A DNA stretch of 54,039 nt, from assembly GCA_027310725.1 (NCBI GenBank), contig DAIDAG010000011.1, positions 1 to 54,039 on the forward strand, in the 5' to 3' direction. The translations under genes and the position numbers were made by a program. Of this stretch, positions 1 through 8,707 are shown in pieces. Every line of letters starts with the position of its first letter. The first letter of the stretch is position 1. The notes under the pieces are model-generated. The model did no database searches, was not told the origin of the DNA, and worked only from the letters and a program-made list of their open reading frames with translations. The stretch is from Sideroxydans sp. Its GTDB lineage: Bacteria > Pseudomonadota > Gammaproteobacteria > Burkholderiales > Gallionellaceae.

Positions 1-174
1 CACTTTGAGGCAGGGACGCTGGCGATGCAGGCGCAACTCGCGGATCATCGGATTGCTCCCCGCTTCCGGCACGCGCGCGTCCAGCACTTCGATGACGACA
101 TCGATGCGCGCCATGGTCTCGGCGGCTTTTTTCTTCGCCGAAGTCATGTGTCCGGGAAACCATTGAATCGCCAT
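1..174 (-). CDS. ylqF: Ribosome biogenesis GTPase YlqF/RbgA, N-terminal part only
   Basis: The reverse strand opens with ATG at 174 and stays open to the window edge, giving 58 residues that begin MAIQWFPGHM, the hallmark start of the YlqF/RbgA circularly permuted GTPases, followed by KKKAAE and the segment DVVIEVLDARVP. Family members assist late large-subunit ribosome assembly in the cytoplasm. Only the region before the GTPase motifs is visible; the rest lies beyond base 1. It is divergent from the fumarase gene, and the 284 bases between them must hold both promoters. Identification is firm despite the truncation because this N-terminus is very conserved. Confidence 0.85.
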   Translation of the reverse strand, partial: MAIQWFPGHMTSAKKKAAETMARIDVVIEVLDARVPEAGSNPMIRELRLHRQRPCLKV

Positions 175-400
175 TCAGTATCACCATAAATCTATTGCGC
201 GCCCCAACTGTGGCGTCGCATGCTCGTTCAGTCCTCGCCTACCACCCACGGTATGTCTCGTCCTTCACTGCGCGGCTCCTTGCTGGCAACTCCGCATCGG
301 CAAGCCGATAGCGGATTGCGTAACTTTGTTGCATTTGGGACGCTCATGACGATTTCTGGCGATACTGATAGCTCTTGAAGGCGCGCATTCTAACTGTTAT

Positions 401-429
401 TTGACGCAGGTAGCCCACCCTCCCATAAT
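401..429 (+). promoter_or_regulatory. Sigma-70-type promoter of the fumarase gene
   Basis: TTGACG at 401-406 and CATAAT at 424-429 are separated by exactly 17 bases, one mismatch each from the consensus hexamers. The start codon is at 459 with GGAG at 447-450, giving a short leader. Apart from this promoter I see nothing recognisable in the intergenic stretch 175-458. Confidence 0.65.
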
Positions 430-458
430 CGCCTAATCCCTAACTTGGAGTTCCATTC

Positions 459-1985
459 ATGACCACCATCCGCCAGCAGGATTTCATCGACAGCATCGCC
501 GACGCGCTACAGTTCATTTCCTACTACCACCCGGCAGACTATGTTCAGGCGCTGGCCGACGCATACAAGCGCGAGGAATCGCCTGCCGCCAAGGATGCGA
601 TGGCGCAGATAATGACCAATTCGCGCATGTGCGCCCTGGGCAAGCGCCCGATCTGCCAGGATACCGGCATCGTGGTGGCTTTCGTGCGGGTGGGGATGGA
701 CGTGCGCTGGGCGGACGCCACGATGAGTATCACCGATATGGTGAATGCCGGGGTGCGCAAAGGATATCTGTTGCCGGACAACGTGTTGCGCGCTTCCATC
801 GTGAGCGACCCCGCGGGCAAGCGCAAGAACACCGGAGACAATACGCCGGCAGTGGTGCATTTCGAACTGGTTCCGGGCGACAAGGTGGACGTGCGCATCG
901 CAGCCAAAGGCGGCGGTTCGGAGAACAAGTCCAAGATGGCGATGCTCAACCCCAGCGACGACCTGGTGGAGTGGGTGGTGAACCAGTTGCCGGGCATGGG
1001 CGCCGGCTGGTGTCCGCCGGGGATGCTGGGCATCGGCATCGGCGGGACTGCGGAGAAGGCGGTATTGATGGCGAAGGAATCGTTGATGGAGCCCATCGAC
1101 ATGACCGCCCTTAAAGCGCGCGGCGCAAAGAATCGTATCGAGGAACTGCGCATCGAGATCTACGACAAGGTGAATGCGCTGGGCATCGGTGCACAAGGCT
1201 TGGGCGGACTGACCACGGTCTTGGATGTGAAGATTCTGGATTACCCGACGCATGCGGCTTCCAAACCTGTCGCCATCATCCCGAACTGTGCCGCGACGCG
1301 GCACGTCGATTTTGAGCTGGACGGCAGCGGTGTGGCGGAATTCACGCCGCCCAGGATCGAGGACTATCCCGATGTGCATTGGCACCCTGCAGCAGATGCG
1401 CGCCACGTTAACCTAGATACCGTGACGCGTGCCGATATCGCCCAATGGCAGCCGGGCGATACCTTGCTGCTGTCCGGCAAGCTCCTGACCGGGCGCGACG
1501 CGGCTCACAAGCGCATAGTGGAAATGCTGGCAAAAGGCGAGAAACTGCCCGCCGGCGTGGATTTTAACGGTAGATTCATTTACTATGTCGGCCCGGTCGA
1601 TCCGGTGCGCGACGAGATAGTCGGGCCCGCCGGACCTACGACGGCGACACGCATGGACAAGTTCACCGAGGCCATGCTGGCGCAGACCGGTTTGATCGGA
1701 ATGGTCGGCAAAGCGGAGCGCGGCAAGGCCGGTCTGGAAGCAATCAAAAAACACGCGGCGGTGTATCTGATGGCAGTGGGCGGAGCCGCCTATCTGGTGT
1801 CCAAAGCGATACGCAGCGCGAAAGTGGTGGCCTTCGCCGATCTCGGCATGGAAGCCATCTACGAGTTCGAGGTGCAGGACATGCCGGTGACCGTGGCTGT
1901 GGATACGCAAGGACGCTCGGTACACGAGATCGGCCCGGCAGAATGGAAAAAGCGGATCGGGATGATCCCGGTGAAACAGATTTAG
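459..1985 (+). CDS. fumA: Class I (iron-sulfur) fumarate hydratase
   Basis: Converts fumarate and water to L-malate in the TCA cycle, in the cytoplasm. The 508-residue product has the single-chain FumA/FumB architecture: an N-terminal iron-sulfur half and a C-terminal beta domain (from about residue 340, with TGRDAAHKR and GPTTATRMD). Three conserved cysteines expected to ligate the 4Fe-4S cluster are visible: C66 in PICQDTG, C185 in GWCPPG and C277 in IPNCAATRH. Start: ATG 459 with GGAG eight bases upstream. The oxygen-labile class I enzyme would suit life at low oxygen. The symbol fumA is by family; class I enzymes are also named fumB or simply fum. Confidence 0.93.
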   Translation: MTTIRQQDFIDSIADALQFISYYHPADYVQALADAYKREESPAAKDAMAQIMTNSRMCALGKRPICQDTGIVVAFVRVGMDVRWADATMSITDMVNAGVRKGYLLPDNVLRASIVSDPAGKRKNTGDNTPAVVHFELVPGDKVDVRIAAKGGGSENKSKMAMLNPSDDLVEWVVNQLPGMGAGWCPPGMLGIGIGGTAEKAVLMAKESLMEPIDMTALKARGAKNRIEELRIEIYDKVNALGIGAQGLGGLTTVLDVKILDYPTHAASKPVAIIPNCAATRHVDFELDGSGVAEFTPPRIEDYPDVHWHPAADARHVNLDTVTRADIAQWQPGDTLLLSGKLLTGRDAAHKRIVEMLAKGEKLPAGVDFNGRFIYYVGPVDPVRDEIVGPAGPTTATRMDKFTEAMLAQTGLIGMVGKAERGKAGLEAIKKHAAVYLMAVGGAAYLVSKAIRSAKVVAFADLGMEAIYEFEVQDMPVTVAVDTQGRSVHEIGPAEWKKRIGMIPVKQI

Positions 1986-2005
1986 CAAGTGGATCGTAAA
2001 GTTTA

Positions 2006-2127
2006 CCAACCGTAGCGAGCGACAGGAGAGCAAGGCGCGAAAGCGCGAGGAATCGGAGTGTACTGGGATGTACACGAGGATTTCGAGCGTTTGAGCAACG
2101 CAGCTATCGTGGCGCGCAGTAGGTTGG
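2006..2127. repeat. Multi-stem structured intergenic element, possibly a dispersed repeat
   Basis: A 122-bp stretch bounded by the inverted ends CCAACC (2006-2011) and GGTTGG (2122-2127). Inside is a GCGC-GAAA-GCGC tetraloop hairpin (2035-2046) and a hairpin GTGTAC (2058-2063) / GTACAC (2070-2075), extended outward by AATC (2051-2054) with GATT (2079-2082). The layout resembles a cloverleaf, as in mobile or repetitive intergenic DNA elements or a structured RNA. It lies between the fumarase stop and the SRP RNA gene. I noticed no second copy in this window, so its repeat status is inferred. Confidence 0.45.
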
Positions 2128-2135
2128 AATTGGTT

Positions 2136-2233
2136 TGGCGGGTCTCCCCGCATTGCGCTATGGTGAACCTGGTCAGGTCCGGAAGGAAGCAGCCACAGCC
2201 AATCGGTGCAAGTGCCGGGGGTAAGGCTCGCCT
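2136..2233 (+). ncRNA. ffs: Signal recognition particle RNA, small bacterial (4.5S) type
   Basis: Contains the nearly invariant SRP RNA core GGTCAGGTCCGGAAGGAAGC (from 2171) and, on the other strand of the hairpin, the matching AGCAGCC and GTGCCGGG segments. The ends pair: GGCGGGTC at 2137-2144 with GGCTCGCC at 2225-2232 (two G-U pairs). About 97 nt, the usual length for the Bacteria_small_SRP family. It binds Ffh and targets nascent membrane proteins to FtsY/SecYEG. Placement directly before dnaX is frequent in proteobacteria. Ends are accurate to a few bases. Confidence 0.95.
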
Positions 2234-2241
2234 CCTTATGT

Positions 2242-2268
2242 TCGAGGGTGTCACACTCGATGTGTTTT
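2242..2268 (+). terminator. Probable intrinsic terminator of the SRP RNA
   Basis: TCGAG (2242-2246) pairs with CTCGA (2256-2260); the GTG/CAC bases inside can extend the stem past one mismatch. TGTGTTTT follows at 2261-2268. The T run is short and the dnaX ribosome-binding site begins at its end, so partial read-through into dnaX is likely. Confidence 0.45.
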
Positions 2269-2279
2269 AGGTGGGCGAT

Positions 2280-3881
2280 ATGTCAGCAACTTCAGTCTTA
2301 GCACGCAAATGGCGTCCCAAGAACTTCGCTCAACTGGCGGGGCAGGAGCATGTCGTCCAGGCGTTGACCAACGCGCTGACGCAGAACCGCCTGCACCATG
2401 CCTATCTTTTCACCGGCACGCGCGGCGTGGGCAAGACCACCATCGCGCGCATCTTCGCCAAATCCCTGAATTGCGAATCCGGCATCACGGCCACGCCTTG
2501 CGGTGTGTGCGGCGCCTGTACCGAGATCGACAGCGGACGCTTCGTCGATCTGATCGAGCTGGATGCGGCGTCGAATACGCAGGTCGACAACATGCGCGAG
2601 CTGCTGGAAAGCGCGCTGTATGCGCCGACCAGCGGGCGTTTCAAGGTATACATCATCGACGAAGTGCATATGCTGTCGAAGTCGGCGTTCAACGCGATGC
2701 TGAAGACGCTGGAAGAGCCGCCGTCGCATGTAAAATTCATTCTTGCTACCACCGACCCGCAGAAGATTCCTGTCACCGTGCTGTCGCGCTGCTTGCAGTT
2801 CAATCTCAAGCAACTGCCACCCGCGCTGATCCTGGCTCACCTGCAATATGTGCTGGGACAGGAGAATATCCCGTTCGAGAACGGGGCGCTGAACCTGGTG
2901 GCACGCGCCGCGCAGGGCAGCATGCGTGATGCATTGAGTCTGCTGGACCAGGCAATCGCCTATTCTTCCGGCAAGGTGGACGAGGCGTTGGTGCGCACCA
3001 TGCTCGGGGCGATCGATCAGGGGTACCTGTTCGACCTGTTGCAAATGCTGCGTGCCGGAGATGGTCCTGGTCTGTTGCGCATCGCCGATGACATGGCCAT
3101 ACGCAGCCTGGCATTCGAGGCGGCTTTGCAGGATATGGCGACACTGTTGCATCGCATTGCGCTGGCTCAGACCATTCCGCAGGCGATTTCGGATGATGAG
3201 CCGGAGCGTGCGCGTTTGTTGGAACTGGCGCGGCAGTTCACGCCGGAAGAGATCCAGCTCAACTACCAGATCGCCATCCACGGGCGCAACGAAATCGAGC
3301 TTGCGCCGGACGAATATGCCGGATTCACCATGACGCTCCTGCGTATGCTTGCATTCGCGCCGCAAAACGCCGGAGCGAATTCAGTGCGGTCGGCGCCGAG
3401 CGCTGTACCTGTGGCGCCGAGTGTATCGAAGTTGATCGCTGCCGAACCTGCTCCGGCAAGACAGCCTGTTCATACGGCGCAAAGCCCTGAGAATGGTGCC
3501 GGGCTGGATTGGAATACATTGCTGTCGCAACTCAACCTGCAAGGCATGGCGCGAGAATTGGCGAAAAACAGCGTGTTGGCAAGTTTTACGGAGGGGCGCA
3601 TCGTCTTGAATCTGGCTCCGCAACACAAGCACCTGCAAAGCAACAAGATCGCCCAGGAGAAATTGCAGGCGGCACTCAGCGAATATTTTGTCAAACCGAT
3701 CAGGCTGGCGGTGGAATTGGGGGCGGAGAAGAACGTCGCAACCCCCGCCGCCGTCGAACAGCAGGAGAAGCAGACTCGTCAACAACAGGCTGAAGAAGCC
3801 ATCAAGCACGATGCATTCGTGCGCGAAGCGCAGGCGCACCTGGGCGCTCAAGTGATCGAGAATTCGATCAGACCCTTATAA
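2280..3881 (+). CDS. dnaX: DNA polymerase III subunit tau (DnaX)
   Basis: Clamp-loader ATPase that loads the beta clamp and ties the polymerases to the replisome. From ATG 2280 (533 residues, [13 protein letters not shown]) it shows Walker [10 protein letters not shown] (about 46-54), a zinc module with C65, C74, C77 and C80, Walker B with DEVHM (about 127-131), and an SRC sensor motif. The C-terminal third is Ala/Pro/Gln-rich, as in tau. A GTG at 2271 is also in frame, but AGGTGG upstream suits the ATG. It is shorter than E. coli tau (643 residues). I saw no A-AAA-AAG slippery site, so a gamma form by that frameshift is not supported. Confidence 0.93.
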   Translation: MSATSVLARKWRPKNFAQLAGQEHVVQALTNALTQNRLHHAYLFTGTRGVGKTTIARIFAKSLNCESGITATPCGVCGACTEIDSGRFVDLIELDAASNTQVDNMRELLESALYAPTSGRFKVYIIDEVHMLSKSAFNAMLKTLEEPPSHVKFILATTDPQKIPVTVLSRCLQFNLKQLPPALILAHLQYVLGQENIPFENGALNLVARAAQGSMRDALSLLDQAIAYSSGKVDEALVRTMLGAIDQGYLFDLLQMLRAGDGPGLLRIADDMAIRSLAFEAALQDMATLLHRIALAQTIPQAISDDEPERARLLELARQFTPEEIQLNYQIAIHGRNEIELAPDEYAGFTMTLLRMLAFAPQNAGANSVRSAPSAVPVAPSVSKLIAAEPAPARQPVHTAQSPENGAGLDWNTLLSQLNLQGMARELAKNSVLASFTEGRIVLNLAPQHKHLQSNKIAQEKLQAALSEYFVKPIRLAVELGAEKNVATPAAVEQQEKQTRQQQAEEAIKHDAFVREAQAHLGAQVIENSIRPL

Positions 3882-3901
3882 CTAAACCGGAGGAAGTGGA
3901 A

Positions 3902-4225
3902 ATGATGAAGGGCGGATTGGCCGGGCTGATGAAGCAGGCGCAACAGATGCAGGCGAACATGAAGAAGGCGCAGGACGAGTTGGCCAATGTCGAAGTGGAA
4001 GGTCAGTCCGGTTCCGGCATGGTCAAGGTGACCGTGACCTGTGCGCATGAAGTGCGCCGCGTGAATCTGGACCAGAGCGTGCTGGACGACAAGGACATGC
4101 TGGAAGATCTGATCGTGGCCGCCTTGAACGATGCCAACAAGAAAATCGCCGAAACTTCCCAGAAGCGCATGAGCGGGTTCACTGCCGGCATGAATCTGCC
4201 GCCGGGCATGAGTCTGCCGTTCTGA
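3902..4225 (+). CDS. ybaB: Nucleoid-associated protein YbaB/EbfC
   Basis: A 107-residue member of the YbaB/EbfC family of small dimeric DNA-binding proteins. The sequence begins [17 protein letters not shown], the typical helical N-terminus, with the conserved V-E-V-E-G and a Met/Pro-rich end. ATG 3902 was chosen over an upstream in-frame GTG (3896) because GGAGG lies at 3889-3893, eight bases before it. It sits in the widespread dnaX-ybaB-recR order, and its TGA shares one base with the recR start (4225). Family role: nucleoid organisation, often linked to recombination through its recR neighbour. Confidence 0.92.
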   Translation: MMKGGLAGLMKQAQQMQANMKKAQDELANVEVEGQSGSGMVKVTVTCAHEVRRVNLDQSVLDDKDMLEDLIVAALNDANKKIAETSQKRMSGFTAGMNLPPGMSLPF

Positions 4226-4824
4226 TGAATCCACCTTCCAGTCTGGAAGAGTTGATCAAGGCCTTGCGTTGTTTGCCGGGTGTAGGTCCGAAGTCCGCAC
4301 AGCGCATGGCTTACCACCTTTTGCAGCGTGACAGGCAGGGTGCCTTGCATCTGGCCCGTTCGCTCCATCATGCAGTGGAAAGCGTAACGCACTGCAGCAA
4401 ATGCAATAATTTTTCCGAAGAAGAGATATGTCCTCTGTGCAACTCGTCGCGGCGCGAGACGGATTTGTTGTGCGTGGTCGAGATGCCCGCGGACTTGCTG
4501 ATGATGGAGCAGGCCCAATGCTTTCGCGGCATGTACTTCGTATTGATGGGACGTCTGTCGCCGCTGGACGGGCTGGGCGTGCGCGAACTGCCGCTGGAGC
4601 GATTGATCAAACGCGCCCATGAATTGTCATGCGAAGTGATCCTGGCCACCAACTTCACTGTTGAAGGCGAGGCGACAGCGCATTATCTTGCCACCTTGCT
4701 GCGAGCTCAGGGTATCAAGGTTTCGCGCATAGCGCGCGGTTTGCCGGTGGGCGGTGAGCTGGAACATGTGGATAGCGGAACATTGGCACAGGCCGTGCTG
4801 GAAAGACGAGTGGTGACAGAATGA
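4225..4824 (+). CDS. recR: Recombination mediator RecR
   Basis: RecFOR pathway protein that helps load RecA onto SSB-covered gapped DNA. The 199 residues show the expected order: helix-hairpin-helix with [13 protein letters not shown] (about 17-29), a four-cysteine zinc finger C57, C60, C69, C72, the TOPRIM domain starting LCVVEMP (about 81) and the C-terminal GLPVGGELE. Length is normal for the family. It overlaps ybaB by one base and rluB by four (ATGA at 4821-4824), so it is translated as part of this operon. RecO is encoded 15 kb downstream in the same window. Confidence 0.96.
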   Translation: MNPPSSLEELIKALRCLPGVGPKSAQRMAYHLLQRDRQGALHLARSLHHAVESVTHCSKCNNFSEEEICPLCNSSRRETDLLCVVEMPADLLMMEQAQCFRGMYFVLMGRLSPLDGLGVRELPLERLIKRAHELSCEVILATNFTVEGEATAHYLATLLRAQGIKVSRIARGLPVGGELEHVDSGTLAQAVLERRVVTE

Positions 4825-5663
4825 CTGAACAGGCCGAAGCGGGTCCGCAAGGCGAACGTTTGCAGAAAGTGCTGGCGCAAGCCGGTATCGGCTCGCGCCG
4901 CGAAATGGAAGAATGGATAAGTGCAGGGCGAGTGAGCGTGAACGGTGCAGTGGCAACGTTGGGCATGCGCGTCTCGGAAGGCGACAAGGTGCAGGTGGAC
5001 GGGCGTCATATCCGCCTGCAACTGCAGACAGAGCAAATCTTGCCGCGTATTTTGCTATATCACAAGCAGGAGGGCGAGATCGTCAGCCGCGACGACCCAA
5101 AGGAGCGTGCCAATGTTTTCGACGCGTTGCCGAAATTGCGCGGGCAGAAATGGATCGCCATCGGGCGGCTGGACTTCAACACCAGCGGCTTGCTCATTTT
5201 CACCACCTCGGGGGAATTGGCCAATCGCCTGATGCACCCACGTTTCGAGGTGGAACGCGAATATGCTGTGCGCGTGCAGGGGCAGATGACACCGGACCAA
5301 ATGCACCAGATGATCAAGGAAGGCATCGAACTGGAAGACGGTTTGGTGCGCTTCGAGCAGCTTAGCGACGAAGGTGGCGAAGGTTACAACCACTGGTATC
5401 GACTGGTGCTCAAGGAAGGGCGTAACCGCGTGGTCCGGCGCACCTTCGAAGCGCTGGGTTTGCCGGTGAGTCGATTAATGCGGGTACGTTTCGGCATGAT
5501 CAATCTGCCGCCGCGCATCAAGCGGGGCATGATGGCCGAGTTGGGCGAGGGCGAGGTAAGGGCGATTCTCGAGTGGGTTGGTTTGCCTGCAGGCGTTGCC
5601 AGGCAAGTGGTTGACGATGGGCGTGGCAACAAGCTGCAGCGCGCGCGGACGCGTAAAAATTAA
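4821..5663 (+). CDS. rluB: 23S rRNA pseudouridine synthase, RluB-like
   Basis: Isomerises a uridine in 23S rRNA to pseudouridine. The 280 residues contain an N-terminal S4 RNA-binding domain (about 12-60, [16 protein letters not shown]) and an RsuA/RluB/E/F catalytic domain with [11 protein letters not shown], where D118 is the expected catalytic aspartate. The C-terminal part ([20 protein letters not shown]) is typical of RluB, which modifies U2605 in E. coli. It overlaps recR by ATGA. RluB versus RluE/RluF cannot be fully separated by eye, but the length and C-terminus favour RluB. Confidence 0.85.
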   Translation: MTEQAEAGPQGERLQKVLAQAGIGSRREMEEWISAGRVSVNGAVATLGMRVSEGDKVQVDGRHIRLQLQTEQILPRILLYHKQEGEIVSRDDPKERANVFDALPKLRGQKWIAIGRLDFNTSGLLIFTTSGELANRLMHPRFEVEREYAVRVQGQMTPDQMHQMIKEGIELEDGLVRFEQLSDEGGEGYNHWYRLVLKEGRNRVVRRTFEALGLPVSRLMRVRFGMINLPPRIKRGMMAELGEGEVRAILEWVGLPAGVARQVVDDGRGNKLQRARTRKN

Positions 5664-5702
5664 AACTGGCGAGATTGACGGACACTCGTTAAAATCCGCG
5701 GG

Positions 5703-5723
5703 CTTAAGTGGCATTCTTAAGTG
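5703..5723 (+). repeat. CTTAAGTG direct repeats upstream of the cyclase gene
   Basis: CTTAAGTG occurs at 5703-5710 and again at 5716-5723, spaced 13 bases apart start to start. CTTAAG is itself palindromic, so the pair also reads as an inverted repeat. It lies 40-60 bases before the start codon at 5763, a plausible position for a regulator or promoter element. No regulator can be named. Confidence 0.3.
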
Positions 5724-5762
5724 ATAACGGTAACCTAGACGCGAACTGGCGAGCAGGAAGAC

Positions 5763-7019
5763 ATGGAAGAGCGGGGCAACAAGACCATCATCTGCAGCGT
5801 GTTGTTTTTGGATATAGCTGAATATTCAAAAAAATCCGTTTCGGGTCAGATATCTCTGAAAGAGCGTTTCAACGCTTTTCTTTCCATTGCTATCCGCGAT
5901 GTGCCGGTTAACGACCGCATTATCCTGGATACGGGAGATGGTGCCGCAATCAGTTTTCTGGGCGATATCAGCGATGCTTTGCACGCAGCGCTGAGCATGC
6001 GCAGCAGCTTGTTGAACGAGGGCGTGCGCATGGAGCCGCCGTTGCTGGTGCGCATAGGAGTCAACCTCGGACCGGTGCGCTTGGTCAAGGACATCAACGG
6101 TCAACCGAATATCGTCGGGGATGGAATCAACGTAGCACAACGCGTGATGGGATTCGCCGACCCCGGGCAGATACTGGTGTCGCGCTCGTATTACGATGCG
6201 GTTTCCCGCTTGTCGCAGGAATATGCGGGCATGTTCCATTACCAGGGATCGCGTACCGACAAGCATGTGCGTGAGCATGAGGTGTACGCGATCGGTTATC
6301 CGGGCGACTTCACCTCTACTCAGCGGACGCTGGCCAAACAGTCCAGACACGCGGGTGCAACGGGTTTTGATGCGGCGCTGTTCAGGTTGGAGAATTACTG
6401 GGATATCTTTGTTGGCACCATGGCCCGGTGGGAACGTTTTGCTGTCGCGACTTTTCGAGATGCATCCGCCAAACAACGCGTTGCGTACGTCGGGGTGGCT
6501 GTGGTTGCAGCATTTTTATTGGTTGCGCTTATGGTCAAACTTGCGAGCCGTCCGGAACCTAAACCCGCGCAAATTGCTTCCATAGAGCCGGTTAAGACAG
6601 ACAAGTTGCAGGCATCCTCGGTTGCCGAGACTGAGCAGGCCAAAATTGCCAAAGAGGCTGCCAAGGAAGTCAAAGAAACGCCCAGGGAAGTTGACGCAGA
6701 CGCAAAGAAAGCAGCTCGAAAATCAAGGAAAATTGCCGCTGCCGAGGAAAAAGCCAGGGATGCCAAGAAGAGTGCACGCATAAGAACTCTGGCTGAGACA
6801 ACTGGGGCGCCTGCCGTGGTGAGTCTGGGGGTTCTGCCTTGGGGCGAGATTTATCTGGATGGTAGAATGCAGGGAGTCAGCCCTCCCCTGATGGAGTTGC
6901 AGGTTGTTGAAGGCCAGCACGAGATCAAGATTCGGAATACAACCTTTCCGACCGTCACCCGCCTTATTACGGTGAAGTCGGGAGAGAAGATAAAAATCAG
7001 GCATAGATTCGCCAATTAG
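5763..7019 (+). CDS. Class III nucleotide cyclase-domain protein with transmembrane segment and PEGA tail
   Basis: A 418-residue protein. Residues about 8-175 form a class III adenylate/guanylate cyclase domain: metal aspartates D17 (FLDIAEYS) and D59 (DTGDG), and the N123/R127 pair in INVAQR. The two substrate-selecting positions, normally Lys and Asp in adenylate cyclases, are L55 and N116, so nucleotide choice or activity is uncertain. A membrane helix spans about 239-262, then an Ala/Lys/Glu-rich, probably coiled-coil region (about 285-345), then a PEGA-type beta domain (LPWGEIYLDG, about 357-418) expected in the periplasm. ATG 5763 follows AGGAAG. It is followed by a lipoprotein and a kinase gene in the same direction. 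Confidence 0.8.
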   Translation: MEERGNKTIICSVLFLDIAEYSKKSVSGQISLKERFNAFLSIAIRDVPVNDRIILDTGDGAAISFLGDISDALHAALSMRSSLLNEGVRMEPPLLVRIGVNLGPVRLVKDINGQPNIVGDGINVAQRVMGFADPGQILVSRSYYDAVSRLSQEYAGMFHYQGSRTDKHVREHEVYAIGYPGDFTSTQRTLAKQSRHAGATGFDAALFRLENYWDIFVGTMARWERFAVATFRDASAKQRVAYVGVAVVAAFLLVALMVKLASRPEPKPAQIASIEPVKTDKLQASSVAETEQAKIAKEAAKEVKETPREVDADAKKAARKSRKIAAAEEKARDAKKSARIRTLAETTGAPAVVSLGVLPWGEIYLDGRMQGVSPPLMELQVVEGQHEIKIRNTTFPTVTRLITVKSGEKIKIRHRFAN

Positions 7020-7055
7020 CGAATTTTTGCGTTTGTGAAGAACTGGAGTGTTTGG

Positions 7056-7460
7056 ATGTCAGGTTGTCGCAATGCGCTACTGGGAGTGGTTGTTATCGGT
7101 CTCCTGAGTGGCTGCCAGGCGCTGAATTCTTGTGACGAATGTTGGTGGTACAACAGGACTGCCAGTCATAAACTGAGCAAGGGTGTTGAGAACTACGAAG
7201 ACGGAAACTATATTGCCTCGGTTGAAGCATTGAACAATGTTCTGCAAACAAAGCTGGCCGACAGAGATGATAAAGTGAGCGCATATAAATATATAGCGTT
7301 CATACATTGCGTCTCCGGGAGGGAGAAGATGTGCTATGACGCATTCAGGAAAGCGCTGCTTTTGAATCCGAATTTCGAACTGACTCCGGCTGAGGCAGGT
7401 CATCCGGTGTGGGGGCCGGTGTTTCGCAGTGCCAAGGCAAAATTCAAAAAAATAAACTAA
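7056..7460 (+). CDS. TPR-type outer-membrane lipoprotein (TssQ-like)
   Basis: A 134-residue predicted lipoprotein. From ATG 7056 it has a short basic start, a hydrophobic stretch (NALLGVVVIGLL) and the lipobox LSGC with C20 as the lipidated cysteine. The mature part resembles one or two tetratricopeptide helices pairs (SKGVENYEDGNYIASVEAL, then YDAFRKALLLNPNF) and ends with the motif AGHPVWGPVF, which I recall from small T6SS-associated lipoproteins annotated TssQ. No T6SS genes are nearby. ATG 7056 was preferred to an upstream GTG (7035) because GGAG lies seven bases before it. It sits between the PEGA cyclase and the Ser/Thr kinase, suggesting a cell-envelope signalling unit. Confidence 0.65.
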   Translation: MSGCRNALLGVVVIGLLSGCQALNSCDECWWYNRTASHKLSKGVENYEDGNYIASVEALNNVLQTKLADRDDKVSAYKYIAFIHCVSGREKMCYDAFRKALLLNPNFELTPAEAGHPVWGPVFRSAKAKFKKIN

Positions 7461-7473
7461 CCTCGCGGGAAAT

Positions 7474-8694
7474 ATGATCACTCATTTGGGGCGTTATGAG
7501 ATTGTCGGTGAGCTCGGTCAGGGGGCGATGGGTGTCGTATACAAGGCAACCGATCCGCTGATCGACCGCATTGTCGCAATCAAGACCATCACCCTGAGTC
7601 TTGCACAGGAAGAGCGCGAGGAATATGAAGCGCGATTCTATCAGGAGGCCAAAGCGGCCGGTCGTCTCAGTCATCCCAATATCGTTACCATTTACGACGT
7701 GGGACGTAGCGGTGACATCGCCTATATCGCGATGGAATTCCTGCAAGGTCGGGAATTGCGCGACATCCTCAATGACGACAGGTTGCTGCCGGTCGATCAG
7801 GTACTCGATATCGTGACACAGGTGGCCATGGGACTGGCCTATGCGCATGAACACGGCATCATTCACCGCGACATCAAGCCTTCGAACATCATGGTGGGCC
7901 GGGACTGCCAGGTCAAGATCACCGATTTCGGCATTGCGCGCATGGCATCTGCCGGGGTGCGTACCCAGACAGGTATGGTCCTGGGCTCGCCGAAATACAT
8001 GTCTCCAGAGCAGGTCATGGGCAAATTGACCGATCAGCGTTCCGATATTTTCTCGCTGGGTGTGATGTTGTATGAGATGCTGACCGGACAACCTGCGTTC
8101 ACGGGCGAGAATGTGAATGCAATCATGTATCAGACCTTGAATGCGATTCCTCAGCCCCCGAAATCCTTGAATCCTGCAGTGCCGGAGATGCTCAATTTCA
8201 TCGTGGCCAAGGCACTGGCAAAGGACGTGGAAAACCGCTACCAGAACGCCAGAGATTTGGCGAACGATCTCCGTGCCTGCCGAGGTACCATGCCGAGCAG
8301 CGTATTTGCGGCAGAGGTACCCAAGTCTGTCAACGTGGTTTCTGTGACCGACGCCGCCTCGGCGGGAGTGGACTCGGGCGAAGAGGAGTCTGATCCTGGC
8401 GTGACGATGAGATTGTCGCCTTCATTTGATTCCGCTGCAGCAACGATGCGTTTGGCCGCGATGACGGCCAGTCAGGAAGATGTGGACGAGTTGTCCAAGA
8501 CCTTCAAGATGGCCCGCCCCGGCATCGAGGAGATCAATCGGGCCGCGCCGCAGGCTCCGGTGTTCAACAAGCGCACCCTGACTAACCCGGTACATCCTCC
8601 TGCAGATGCGCGCGCCTCCAGGAGTGGAGGGATTTTGTTGATGGCTATTGTCGCCCTGATCCTGATCGGGTTGATCTCCGCACTGCTGTTCTAG
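7474..8694 (+). CDS. Hanks-type serine/threonine protein kinase, C-terminally membrane-anchored
   Basis: A 406-residue kinase expected to phosphorylate Ser/Thr of cytoplasmic partners. The kinase domain (about 8-270) is complete: glycine loop GELGQGAMGVVY, VAIKTI with the ATP lysine, catalytic loop HRDIKPSN, DFGIAR and the activation-segment end SPKYMSPEQ. A linker of about 110 residues contains two similar Thr motifs, VTMRLSPS and ATMRLAAM. The protein ends in a single hydrophobic helix (GGILLMAIVALILIGLISALLF region) and has no extracellular sensor domain. It starts 13 bases after the lipoprotein gene, so it is very likely cotranscribed with it and the cyclase-like protein. Its substrates are unknown. 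Confidence 0.9.
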   Translation: MITHLGRYEIVGELGQGAMGVVYKATDPLIDRIVAIKTITLSLAQEEREEYEARFYQEAKAAGRLSHPNIVTIYDVGRSGDIAYIAMEFLQGRELRDILNDDRLLPVDQVLDIVTQVAMGLAYAHEHGIIHRDIKPSNIMVGRDCQVKITDFGIARMASAGVRTQTGMVLGSPKYMSPEQVMGKLTDQRSDIFSLGVMLYEMLTGQPAFTGENVNAIMYQTLNAIPQPPKSLNPAVPEMLNFIVAKALAKDVENRYQNARDLANDLRACRGTMPSSVFAAEVPKSVNVVSVTDAASAGVDSGEEESDPGVTMRLSPSFDSAAATMRLAAMTASQEDVDELSKTFKMARPGIEEINRAAPQAPVFNKRTLTNPVHPPADARASRSGGILLMAIVALILIGLISALLF

Positions 8695-8707
8695 CTGACT
8701 CTAGGAA

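Noticed and set aside
507..1406. Long open frame antisense to fumarase
   Set aside because: It lies fully within fumA on the opposite strand, has no recognisable domain and reflects codon bias; the same holds for the other long antisense frames in this window.
3561..3575. Programmed frameshift site for a dnaX gamma product
   Set aside because: The run GCGAAAAACAG has five As only and lacks the A-AAA-AAG heptamer and an upstream Shine-Dalgarno-like stimulator.
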